NCBI GenBank assembly: GCA_001929475.1
Contig: LXFE01000587.1
Span: forward strand, 1-21,331
DNA: 21,331 bases
Reading direction: 5' to 3'
Origin: Neolecta irregularis DAH-3
Taxonomy: Eukaryota > Ascomycota > Neolectomycetes > Neolectales > Neolectaceae
The notes beneath the pieces were generated by a model, which was not told where the DNA came from, did not search any database, and was given only the letters and a program-made list of their open reading frames with translations. This document shows, in pieces, positions 11,768-21,155 of this stretch. Each line of letters begins with the position of its first letter. The stretch's first letter is position 1. The translations under genes were made by a program, and so were the position numbers.

Positions 11768-13030
11768 ATGACCACCATGCTGAGCTCATCCCATGTGTAC
11801 AATCGTAATCTGTCGACAAAACACGGAGGTGGGCAAAGCATTTTTGCTTGGAGAGAAGGTCGAAGGTACCATAACGATAAAGATGCGGTCTATCCTCTGC
11901 CGTGCGATCTTCGGGAGCTGGACAGGTGCGTTTATTTCACTAACATATATGCTTATCTTTTATTAGAATGAATTTCACCCACTATCTATTTCATCACATA
12001 TTCAACAAGCATTTCGTTGCCCCTTTTCACGATCCCGAGAGTGCACCAAAAAAGGTCTTGGATGTTGGATGCGGCACAGGGGTTTGGATTCTTGAGGCAG
12101 ATAAAGCCTTTAAACAGATGGCATCTTCTCTTAGGGAGAGAGAATATATCTCACAGTTCAGGGATGTCACGACGTGGAATTTGTCGGAGTAGATCTTGTG
12201 GACATCCAGATGGCCATGCCTCCCGGGGTTAATGTGAGAATGACGGAAATATTATTCGACACTGACCATAAAGGTCAAGTTCTTACATTGCAATATGCTT
12301 TCTATTGGTCTTCCATTCCCGGATGAGACCTTTGATTATGTCAACCTGCACTTTACCGGTTTATGTTACAACGAAAGCAACCATCATATTGTACTAGATG
12401 AGATATTCCGGGTCCTAAAGCCGGGCGGCATCTACGAATTGGTAATTTCATTTATTCCTATTCGCTGATTTTGCTAGGTTTGCAGTATCTTATTCAATCG
12501 TGAGAATTTGCTCAACTGACCTGATAAGCCAACAATCGCCTCGTAGAAGGCGTTAATTCGACGAAAGAAATTTCAAATATCACAGCTGGTACAACACAAA
12601 CGAAAGAACCAACGTTTCCCTTTGTTGAGAAATTGAACCGGTGGGTCACCGCCGGCTTGACGAGCAAATCTATAACTGTAAGCTTCATAGGTGTATTTTT
12701 GAGGGTTGATGGTAGGTCAACCCTTGCAGTGTAGTCAATCTCCTCTTTAGTGGATACCGCGAAGAAATCGAAGAATATCATGGCAATAGGTTACTGGTGC
12801 CACTCGACTGCTCCCAATATGGTCTCGGGCGACTTACACTCGCCACCTTTTGTGTGACTGAAGCAGAAACTCTTCTTGAATCGATTAAAGCAGATATGAA
12901 GGATCATCCTGACTTTGACAGCGAAGAGTTTACGAAATGGAAATATTCGATTCCCGACCAGATCCCTAAAGTGGTTGCAGAGAACATTTGCTACGAGATT
13001 GGTGCATGGTGGATGCGGAAGAAGATGTAG
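11768..13030 (+). CDS. SAM-dependent class I methyltransferase
   Basis: Exons: 11768-11925, 11967-12120, 12162-12233, 12274-12441, 12478-12484, 12529-12677, 12716-13030, giving 340 codons. The N-terminal YPLPCDLRELDR motif and the SAM-binding motif I VLDVGCGTGVW (residues 83-93) are typical of a large fungal methyltransferase family. So are the acidic loop FVGVDLVDIQ, LPFPDETFDYVNL and VLKPGGIYEL. The C-terminal half (from VEGVNSTKE to WWMRKKM) is less conserved and may set the substrate, which I cannot name. Splicing is unusual. The second intron must be GC-AG (12121-12161), because it is the only junction that restores EFVGVDL. Between 12442 and 12528 two introns must surround a small exon of 7 bases (or 22, if the second intron starts at 12500) to keep the frame. 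The other introns are 36-44 bases. Family assignment is firm; the exact exon structure in the middle is not. Confidence 0.85.
12121..12161 (+). other. GC-AG intron in the methyltransferase
   Basis: The frame up to ATG 12118-12120 and the frame of GCHDVEFVGVDL after 12161 join in phase only if this 41-base segment is removed. It starts with GC and ends with TTCAG. No GT in the neighbourhood gives the required junction. GC-AG is the commonest variant class, so this is plausible, but the branch site is not obvious. Confidence 0.6.
12478..12484 (+). other. Putative 7-base micro-exon in the methyltransferase
   Basis: After GGIYEL, a 36-base intron (12442-12477) with a clear CTGAT branch site ends in TAG. 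Homology-like frame resumes at 12529 (NNRLVEG) and needs 3n+1 extra bases. GTTTGCA (12478-12484) followed by an intron starting GTATCT (12485-12528, 44 bases) satisfies this. A 22-base exon (12478-12499) with a 29-base intron starting GTGAG also does. The 7-base version uses the GTAT donor common here and gives ELVCTNNRLVEG. Confidence 0.45.
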
Positions 13031-13150
13031 AATATGTGACTTTATGTTGAACTTGAAGCATGCAGGTTGTAGCCAGACATTGCTAGTGGTAATTGGTTCT
13101 ATAGATTGTTGATTGGTGAGCCAGTTGCTTGGACTAAGTGGGCTTTTCTG

Positions 13151-13400
13151 AGGGTCCGGCCCAGCCCATGGGCCGCAAGGCCGGGTCTAACATGTAACAA
13201 CCATTTGGGTGGTGGCTTGCAGGGCATAGATGGGCAGGGCAGGAATATGTTAAAAAGCAATAGGAAAGCGGAAAGGGAGGAGACATGGGAGGAGAAGGGC
13301 TACATAGTATTATTTAACATCACGTGAAAAAGCCTGTTTCGGCCGATGGGCTTTTAGCCGCGGGCTTTTCGCAGGCCAGGCTATGCCCATGGCCCGTCAA
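13151..13400. repeat. GC-rich, GGCC/GCCCATGG-word repeat-like blocks
   Basis: Two GC-rich patches (13151-13187 and 13332-13400) stand out in AT-richer surroundings. They share words such as GCCCATGG, GGCC and GGGCTTTT; the second holds GGGCTTTTAGCC closely followed by GGGCTTTTCGCAGGCC. The pattern resembles decayed short dispersed repeats in other eukaryotes. No terminal repeats or coding remnant are visible. Confidence 0.4.
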
Positions 13401-13421
13401 TACAAAAGAACAGCCCTTCTT

Positions 13422-13450
13422 GTAGCTGCCAGCAGCAGGCTGGCAACTAC
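13422..13450. repeat. Short inverted repeat (hairpin)
   Basis: Bases 13422-13433 pair with 13439-13450 over 12 positions with one mismatch (C13426 opposite A13446) around a 5-base AGCAG loop. It sits just after the second GC-rich block and could be the end of a small repeat element or a structured RNA. Confidence 0.55.
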
Positions 13451-14082
13451 TACAAAGAAAACAAGAACATAATAAGAGGATATACCTCAGATATTTGACA
13501 TATGTGAAACATATCCAAGACATGATTAGTTGGCCCTTACAATTGCAAGACTTGCACCTCAAATCCAAATGTGATTAAATTGGGTAATTGAAGTCTGTTG
13601 CTGATTCTGTTTAAAATTGTGAGTAGCCATTAGGTACTTAGAGTGAAGGTCTTGGCATTGAAATTTGGGTTGGAGGTCAATATCTTGGTGGTGCCACAAA
13701 CTGTGATCTGTTTACATTTGTCATAATTCTGTCTTATCAGATCCGGATAAGCCATGATTTCCACCACTCACCCAACTTTTTACTAGATGCGGACTTTAAG
13801 TTGCGTCATCCCAAGACAGAGCAATATTCCAATGTCTTGGACGATCGCGGCACAAAATTACCAGCCTCTTTCTGTTTTCTGAAATGGCTGGCATGGCAAC
13901 TGGTATTAAGTGGCCGCAGCTACCAAGAACCGGCAAAGCCATATCCGAATGCGTCAGATTCTCGAATTCACACAGATCTGTTCGTTTCATTCTTAACCCG
14001 GCTTGTAGCTCAATCTATTCGACTCTCTCACCACCTTGAAGCCGCCTTTGCACTGCGTGTATTCTGATACGTTCTGTGAACT

Positions 14083-15651
14083 ATGGATTCCGTCAGACAC
14101 CTCGTTGGAGCCTCGTTCTCAAACAAGACATCCCAGACAACCTGCAACCCACCATTCCTCCACTATTTCTCAGGTGCTGGATCTCAGGGAGTCGGTGACG
14201 TTCAATCATTTTGTCTTGCCGATTGCTGCATTCCCTGTCCTCCCCAAGGTATGGCAATTTGGTCGTCCGCTCTAATGGGTCGCAGAAACCTTTTTTGGCA
14301 AAACCTTCAATGACGGGCTGCATACAGTTGGTGAGCCTTCGGATTCTCATCGAGAGCGAATCTTACATAGTAGACTGGATCAACATGATTTCGCTGGGAT
14401 TATGCATCTTACTTTTGATCAGCTTCGTCGTCCTCCCATCCTCAAAAACGTATCGAAACCATTATCTAGTCGGCATCACACTATCATTTGCTACTCTCCA
14501 TGCTACGAATTCCTTCGTTGCCACAAACTACAAGGCAACTGTTTGTAGCGATACTATCACAATGGCAACCCAGTTTACCAGCTCGAGATGTTTCATCCAA
14601 GGTGCTATGTTTATTTGGGGACTACTTGCTTCAATAATATGGCGTATGGTTGGTTGCCTGCAACATACTGATGCTTTAGTGGGCCTTCGTATGATTGTCC
14701 TGCACCTGCAAATTGTGTACGCGTACATTGCGCCAGCAAAAGCAGAAAGATTTGTTGTTCATTTCATTGGATGGGGAATTCCAACCATCTTTACCACAGT
14801 TGCTCTTGCAATGGGAAAAGTTCGCTTCGAACTCGGTCATGTCTGTGGTCCAACCATTAGTGATGGACTCGGCCTTTTGTGGATCCCGTTGATGATTTTC
14901 GCTGCTCCTCCAGCTATGTTACATGTATGTCAACATTTTGATGTTTGTAGTCTTGACATCTAGCTGTGGACATTGACAAAGATCGCCACCGTTATGCAAG
15001 TTGCTACTAGAGTCGAACCTATGGAAATGATCACAGATGATAAGGGCAATATGTCAATTTCCAGTGTCCCTCGCTATGAATACAGAAAGGCTGGTGTTCG
15101 AGATATATTTCTAATGCAATGGCGAAGTATTTTTATTACTTTGTTCTGCATGACTGTCGCTCTCTACTACGGGGTATGTGCGATCTTGTGACTTGCTAAG
15201 AGACGAGGGAAGCAACGTTATTCTCTTTAATCAGTTGAACAAGACTGCGGAGAATGTTCCTCACATTATCGCTTGGTTGACTTGTGGTCAGACTAATAAC
15301 TACAACTTTACTAACTGTACTAAATTAGCAAAAAACATCCTTCCAATCTGGCGGTCACTCAGCGCAGATGCTCTCCGCTCAGTAATGGGCGTAGTACTGT
15401 TTGTTGTCGAAGCGCGAAGAAGCTTTTGGAGAGCCTGGAGCGAACTGGTAGTCATGCTCTACCGCAAGGCTTTGGGAAAGTCACACGCTATTGATGGATG
15501 GGAACACTACTACCATTTCAACAATGATCCTTTGTCAGGTGGAGAAGGAAAAGACACTGTGGTCGACGGAATGCGTATCCGCACAGTCTTGGATGAGAAT
15601 GGAAGAACGACATACGAGATCTTTGCCGACGAAGATCTCCTAGGATTCTGA
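14083..15651 (+). CDS. Fungal seven-transmembrane receptor, Frizzled/Smoothened-like GPCR
   Basis: Exons: 14083-14248, 14286-14330, 14371-14924, 14964-15173, 15208-15651, giving 472 codons; introns are 34-40 bases. The extracellular-like N-terminus has a cysteine cluster (CLADCCIPCPPQ, residues about 44-55) and NKT as a possible glycosylation site, with no clear signal peptide. Seven hydrophobic segments follow, starting with DWINMISLGLCILLLISFVV at about residue 72. The third contains CFIQGAMFIWGLLASIIW with a Cys that could form the usual loop disulphide. The last is RSVMGVVLFVVEARRSFW before a cytoplasmic tail of about 80 residues ending DEDLLGF. The CCIPCP motif plus this helix pattern is known to me from a fungal receptor group annotated as Frizzled/Smoothened-like membrane region. 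Ligand and G-protein partner are unknown. It could instead be called a generic fungal GPCR. Confidence 0.7.
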
Positions 15652-15724
15652 TTATTCAATCTTGACCTTGTAAGATGCGTTCTTTAAACTGCTGGTGTTA
15701 TCTTGTAATAATGTTTACTACTCT

Positions 15725-15730
15725 AATAAA
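15725..15730 (+). terminator. Candidate polyadenylation signal for the receptor gene
   Basis: AATAAA lies 74 bases after the receptor stop and about 120 bases before the start of the next gene on the same strand. Confidence 0.45.
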
Positions 15731-15851
15731 ATCGTTCCTAAACTGCACGTGTTTCCCAAAAAGTTCAGCTCCGACTACAGCCGAACATCAAGATACAGCG
15801 TTTGTAAATCACCAAAATTCTCTTTGCTAGTTGCTACCCCGCATCTTCCGG

Positions 15852-18153
15852 ATGGATCTCCAGAGCCATCTGGTTCAGCTTGAGCAGGCAAAAGCACTAG
15901 TCTCCCAGGATGCTCAGTATTACCCTGCGATAGTGTCCGGTGTCCTTCCTTTAGCCCAGAAGCCCGAAATCGAATTAAAAAGGTGGATTGCGGACTTTCT
16001 TAGGCAGACTTTTACCGATCCGAGACTGGAGAGTGATGAGAAGGAAGGGCTTGCAATCAGTTGTCTGGATACTATTCAGGCTCTCATAATGGAGGATGAC
16101 CCGAAATTACTCAAACTCTTAATTCAATGCAGTGCTTTGATATACCAACTCATATTTCGCTTCACGTACGCACGCCCAGTCTGTAGTCTGCAATAATTGA
16201 TCACTTGACGTGTAGTTGCTCAAATACTGCGATTGGTAAGGATGTATGGGGAACAATGTCAAACATTAAATCACGAATCTTGCGTATATGGGACGAATCT
16301 ACCAAAGGAGTACAAATTTCAAGCATTAAATTTGCTCAGAAAGTCATATTGTGTCAGACCCCGGGCATCAAGGATCCCAGAGTAAGTACCGTCCTATCTT
16401 TGATTATTGGGACTATAATGAATAAACTGCCTAGCTTGCTGATCGTTCCGATATTTCACTGACTATTGTTCCACTCAACAATCCCGTCATTCCTCATGGT
16501 GTCTTGGAAGCAGAAGCGCAAGGTCTATTGGATCGCATGTTGTCCGTCTTTCAAGAACCTGCTCCGTAAGTGTATTCTAATCATCTGTGTAACTGACTTC
16601 ATAGAAATTCTATAATCATCGAAGCTACCGTTAATGCATGCCCTCTTCTTGTTAAAACTCGAGTGACAGTATCCTCAAAAATTATCAACGCTATTCTGTC
16701 CTTCAACGTCGAAAATGTTACCAAAGATATTGTAGATCCAGTGGCGGCAAGGATGCGCTTTCGCTCAGTCGAAAAGACCATAAAGATTTTTCTTAGAAAC
16801 ATAATTATGTATTTGGGCGGCGGGCGCATATTGACTGACTCTCAGGACCAATTCAGTTAATAATCTAGCCCCTCGTATACAACAGTATCTAGAAGGAAAA
16901 CTTGCTCTAGTTCGTTTGCAGGTTGATGAATCTCGTAAGAGAGGAGCTTCTGAAATCAATGACGGAATAAGTAAGCGGTCGAAGAGAGAATCCAGTCAAC
17001 AACCATTACCAACCATAACCTCCCTGATTGATCTATACACATTTGCGGATTCACAAGGGCCAGCTACTCTTTTCGATGTTTCGGCCCTTCCTGTGGACCT
17101 CGTCGTTCCTATTCTTTTGTCTGTGTTTGAGTCAGTCGATCCAGGCATATTATCGAATCGTTTGGGAGTATGGTCTTGGATTTGGCTGCTAGTCTCATTC
17201 CTGTAGGAGTTGAATTCTCGACATTTAAAGTATCCCAATATCTTCGCTTCCGACACGGCGCCTTCGTTTATGAATCACGCTTTAGATTCCACTGTTAGCG
17301 AGCTGGGGCCCAATGGATTCGAATCTCATGGTGAAGCTGTTGAGCCAGACTTTGCCCGATTCGTCCTTCCAGAACCTGAAGATTCCAACCCTTCACAAAC
17401 TTTTCAGGTTGCTCAAGAAGCAGTAGATAGGATATTCTTCGCTCTTCGAGATTTCGAAAAATCAGGCCTTGAACCCGTCAAGCCGGTTCGCGTTGATCAG
17501 GTAGCCGCAGCAGTCACGAACAAAAATGTTTGGATTACCATATTGAGCCGTGTAACAACAAGGGGAATGCTCGGAGGGTCAAAGATCGAAGGATCAAACA
17601 TCAATTTACCGAGCCCAATCTCCGAGATCTTGCGTGAGAAAATTCTTGCGTATGTACTTTCATCTTTTCGAGAACGCCTAGATATAATGACTAAATGGCT
17701 GACCGAGGAATGGTATCACGATAAATTAAGCGACTCTAGAAATTATTATATCTGGTCGCTCAAAGTGTTAGATGGCATCTTCCCTTTCTTGGACGGGGGA
17801 AAGGATGGACAACGCTATCTGATGCGGATATTATCAGATTTGCCAGAATTAACCGTCGAAATGATCACCAAATTACGAGCATTATTGTTAGATCCAGCCC
17901 GTTGTCGCCTTGCTTCTACAGCAATGCAATATTTAATTCTTTTTCGGCCACCAAATAGAAATATGTCCCTCGATTTAGCCGAAGATATGTATACTAACTG
18001 TATGTTCTCAGAATGGAAGGTTGGGCTTATGTAATAGATCCTGAAACAAGAACTTCACTGGAGAAGTTGCTCAAAAGATGGAGGGGTGACGTGATTAAAA
18101 AGTTTCAAGGGGAAATACGCTCGTCAACACCTGCTGTCGAACCAATCGCTTAA
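15852..18153 (+). CDS. PTA1: Pta1 / symplekin homologue, scaffold of the mRNA cleavage and polyadenylation factor
   Basis: Exons: 15852-16165, 16216-16381, 16435-16565, 16605-16808, 16846-17167, 17207-17988, 18012-18153, giving 686 codons in frame. The N-terminal half is helical-repeat like. It carries family landmarks: AQYYPAIVSGVLPLA, ELKRWIADFLRQTF, the LIQCSALIYQLIFRFT helix, GVQISSIKFAQKVIL, VPLNNPVIPHGVLEAEAQGLLDRM and PRIQQYLEGKL. These match the symplekin/Pta1 N-terminal domain that docks the CTD phosphatase Ssu72. A basic, probable nuclear-localisation stretch follows (ESRKRGASE...KRSKRE). The C-terminal half (ILREKILAYVLSSFRERLD, WLTEEWY) fits the Pta1 C-terminal region. Introns here are the most variable in the window: 50, 53, 39, 37, 39 and only 23 bases. 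The last (17989-18011) is needed to reach EGWAYVIDPETRT and the final stop. The start ATG is the first in the open frame before the conserved domain. The family is sure; exon 2-3 borders are less so. Confidence 0.86.
17989..18011 (+). other. PTA1: 23-base intron in PTA1
   Basis: The frame of DLAED and the frame of MEGWAYVIDPETRT are joined in phase by removing 17989-18011. It begins GTATAC and ends CTCAG. A perfect TACTAAC occupies intron positions 4-10, directly after the 5' splice site. The branch A is therefore about 14 bases from the 3' end, unlike the 5-8 elsewhere. A 47-base alternative from a GT at 17965 is also in phase but removes the plausible SLDLAED segment and lacks the GTAT/GTAC donor. 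Confidence 0.65.
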
Positions 18154-18611
18154 TACAGACACCATGTCTTTGTAAATATGCAATGAACTAATACTGGATC
18201 AAAAGCTAGAACCGAATTTTAAGTATATCAAGTGATTGCGAATCAACTGCAAATTAATATAAGAAATAAAATATGCTAAAATTGTCTCTATAATGATAGG
18301 TATAGTAGAAAATGGAAGAGGAAACTGATATTGACAAAAAGTGTGCTTACTAACGGGCTGCAACTTTTCAACTTATGTCTTCCCTTCTAAGAATCTTTTG
18401 AAATTGAGAACTTTCAGTAAGCTGACTTCACTGGGCTCCGATGCGGAATGAATCTCTAGCATGCTTGAACGTATTGTTTTAGGGAAGGTGTGTATATATC
18501 CACTTTTATTGATCACACCACTTAGCAAATGGGATTGAGCAAACTGTTAATGGAGCGGCGATATATTTTTGAAGATTTCCTTATCTCTTGTATGAATTTC
18601 TCTAGTTGTAT
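18154..18611. other. Convergent intergenic region between PTA1 and PMT4
   Basis: These 458 AT-rich bases separate two convergent stops. AATAAA at 18265-18270 on the plus strand can serve PTA1. TTTATT at 18505-18510 is AATAAA on the minus strand, about 100 bases past the PMT4 stop. No gene, repeat or RNA fold was recognised. Confidence 0.55.
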
Positions 18612-21155
18612 CTACTTTGCCCAGTGGAGCTCATACGTATCCAACAATTTTCGTCTGAGAATACCGTCCACGTCTAATCCTGGAGTTCCATAAGTAAATG
18701 GAGCGAAGAAAATAAATCCTCCAACAAGGCCAGAAATTATCAAAGCAGCAAAACAATATGCAAGTAGCGGCATTTTAATGCGTTGAGATACGACTGCTGG
18801 CTTACCTTGAACGAAACGTTGCGATACGGGTCCTTCGACAGTACTCGTAAACAAAAATTGAAATAACGCCCCGCTGACAAGAGAAGAGGCCAGATGAGCT
18901 GGTAGGTAGTGGTGAAGGAAAAGTTGACGGCCCATCAAGAAGAATGGGAAATAATGAGCAGCCCAAGCGAGAAAAAAGAAACCGAGAGAATTATAAAATC
19001 GGGTTCGAAAGGCTATGAGGTTAGATACACTGACAACGAACATTTCATACCGCTATTCAATATCGAGAGACCGCGTCTGGTCGATAACTGATCTCCACAG
19101 AATATCCCAGCCAAAATTGCAAGCATCAGAACATTGATCCACCAACCAATGAAATTTCCAATGAAGTAGACTTGTTCTCGGGTAGACTCCTTTGTCCAAA
19201 AACTCACGCCACGGATGAGAAATGGCCACTGAATTGGATGTGATGAATAGGGATGTGAACCCGTCAAAGCGTTGTTATGCAAAAACATTTTGGCCTGGAG
19301 TTCCATATATCTTTTCCAAAAGGGAATTGACTTTGGTTTTCGAGGCATGTCACTCGGAAGCCTAGTTGGATCCAGGTCAAGAATGTCTTCAACGTACCAA
19401 ATATTGCTTAATTGGAGCACATTCTTATTTCCACAGATCTCTTGTTGCAAAAATGCCCAATCTGGCAAGACTTTCGGGTGAGTCCACATGGCCACTTTGG
19501 ATGGGTAGTGTAGAAGCTTGAAGGGCCCAGCTTTACTTTGGAATTCAGTGTCTTTATTCCCTCCTTCGATCTTGAGTAGAAAAGTTGCATCATCCGATCG
19601 ATCTCCGAAAGCTGACTCTTCGTCTATAGTTGTGAATTCCTGGTTTGTAATGAAATAAGGTGAAGCAACATCGTGAGATAATAGATAAGTACTAGTGACA
19701 ACATGTTTGAGCTTAATGAGCTCTTCGTTCTTGACAACACGATCTTTATAGACTTCTTGTGGACTGACTTGGGCTGGGACGATTATCCAAAAATTGTTCG
19801 TGTCATTGTGAGGATAACCAGTAACTTGTTGACCTTGACTCGAGATTCGTCCGTCCTCGTATCGAAGAGGGTATTTATCTGGGTGCGAGTGCAGAAATAC
19901 TTTGGTGTCTCTGTGACGCATGGTTATCGTGTCGTAATACTGGATTGGAACTGCTTGCATCGTCATTGGGTTATCGGCCAGAGTTGCTTGGAACTCTGGA
20001 GACATGAAATCATCCCCAGGGCCCGACTTGGTAAGGACTGCGAAATGGATCCAGAACCATAAAAGATAAATCAGAAATGGAACAACAAGCAAAGTAAAGG
20101 CTCGAGCTAAAAAGTGCTTAAAGAAACGTTCCTGTCTGTCAGCAAGAGAACAAGAGATCGGGACCGATGCCATTGTCAGGCCACGATTGATATCCAGTAA
20201 GTTCCATAAATCGATTGCAACAGCACCCCCAATAGTGACAAAAGTGAACAGGCCAACATATTTTGTACTATTTGAGTTAACGGTTGATAAATCATACGCC
20301 CCCGATACCTGATGACACACGAAAGCGATACCCCGGTCATTAGTAGCCAGACCCACCATTCTCTCGAAAATTCATCATGTCGTTGTTTATAAAAACGAAT
20401 ATAACTGTAAAACGAGCATGTGATGAAAAAAATAAGCATTGCATCGATGAGGATCAGACGCGTTTCGGCGAGATGAGCGTTATCTTCTTGTCAAAAACTA
20501 TAACTCTATGACTCATTTATACCAAAAAGGATAAAAGCAGCGGATAAGGTACAAGAAAGAAGTCCGTATCCAGATTCCTTCATGATTAAAAAGATCAATG
20601 GTACAGTCAAGGATCCCAATATAGCTGGTAGAGCTCGAAGTCCAATGTAAGGGACTTTATTTTGGATATAATTATCTCCGATACTTTCGAAAAGGAATTG
20701 GCCGTCGAATCCGATACACCAGCCCACGAAGGCAAATGCTAGCTTGGCGAAAGGAGGATGAACATCAAAGAAATAAGTCCGTTGGAGGTACTGAGGAATA
20801 ATTAACAGATAGTAGCAATTTACACTCACGTAGCTCGTGAATTTTCCAAAGTGCACTTCATCGAAGCTAAAAGATTAGCTGTTCTGGTCGCGAACAGACT
20901 ATTTTACACCACTTCATATGGATACCATATTTTGAAGAAACGAGTGAAGAAGGCGAGACAAGTTATTAGAGAAAACACAATTCGTCCAATCGGAGTATCG
21001 ACGTCGCGTTTGGAAGTAGAGATGATTGAACTATCCTCCAGGAATAAGTTAGCCAAGGAATATAAACCAAATACCTCAAAGGGTTTCTTTTCAGTAGGTA
21101 GAGTATGTTTGCCTAGCTTTGAGTATGTATGCCGCTGTCTTAAATTCGCATCCAT
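18612..21155 (-). CDS. PMT4: Dolichyl-phosphate-mannose--protein mannosyltransferase, PMT4 subfamily
   Basis: PMT4 transfers mannose from dolichol phosphate to Ser/Thr of membrane and secretory proteins in the ER. Proposed exons, minus strand: 21155-21075, 21035-20908, 20866-20830, 20790-20523, 20486-20309, 20267-20165, 20131-19051, 19012-18612, giving 758 codons (yeast Pmt4 762). Landmarks include FDEVHFGKFTSYYLQRTYFF with the catalytic Asp-Glu pair, DVHPPFAK, NAHLAETRLILIDA and ISTKYVG. Further on are the three MIR-type motifs in the luminal loop (LHSHPDKYPLRYEDGR, KLKHVVTSTYLLSHDVAS, and KLLHYPSKVAMWTH region), then HYFPFFLMGRQLFLHHYLPAH and the terminal ELHWAK. Multiple transmembrane helices flank the loop. 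Seven introns of 33-41 bases are inferred. Those at 21074-21036, 20829-20791 and 20164-20132 are 3n and stop-free; the first and last of these are supported only by splice signals and family length. The YYLQRTYFF junction fits PMT4 rather than PMT1 or PMT2. Confidence 0.96.

Larger units (their letters stand above)
13031..14082. other. Gene-poor intergenic region, 1.05 kb
   Basis: This is the longest stretch without a recognisable gene. The open frames inside (for example 13320-13568 on the minus strand and 13801-14067 on the plus strand) have no recognisable motifs, unbiased composition and no homology I can name. The region holds GC-rich repeat-like blocks and a hairpin (listed separately). 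It must also contain the 3' end of the methyltransferase and the promoter of the receptor gene. No tRNA fold was found. Confidence 0.6.

Noticed and set aside
12512-12781. 89-aa minus-strand open frame inside the methyltransferase
   Set aside because: It overlaps exons 6 and 7 of the plus-strand methyltransferase and has no recognisable motif.
13320-13568. Cysteine-rich 82-aa minus-strand frame that looks like a small secreted protein
   Set aside because: It runs through the GC-rich repeat block and the hairpin, lacks a convincing signal peptide start, and its cysteines are not evenly spaced.
14000-14050. tRNA-like A-box words (GTAGCTCAAT) near 14003
   Set aside because: No B box (GGTTCGANTCC) follows at the right distance and no cloverleaf can be drawn.
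13801-14067. 88-aa plus-strand frame before the receptor
   Set aside because: No homology or domain pattern is visible and it has no codon bias; more likely part of the receptor 5' region.
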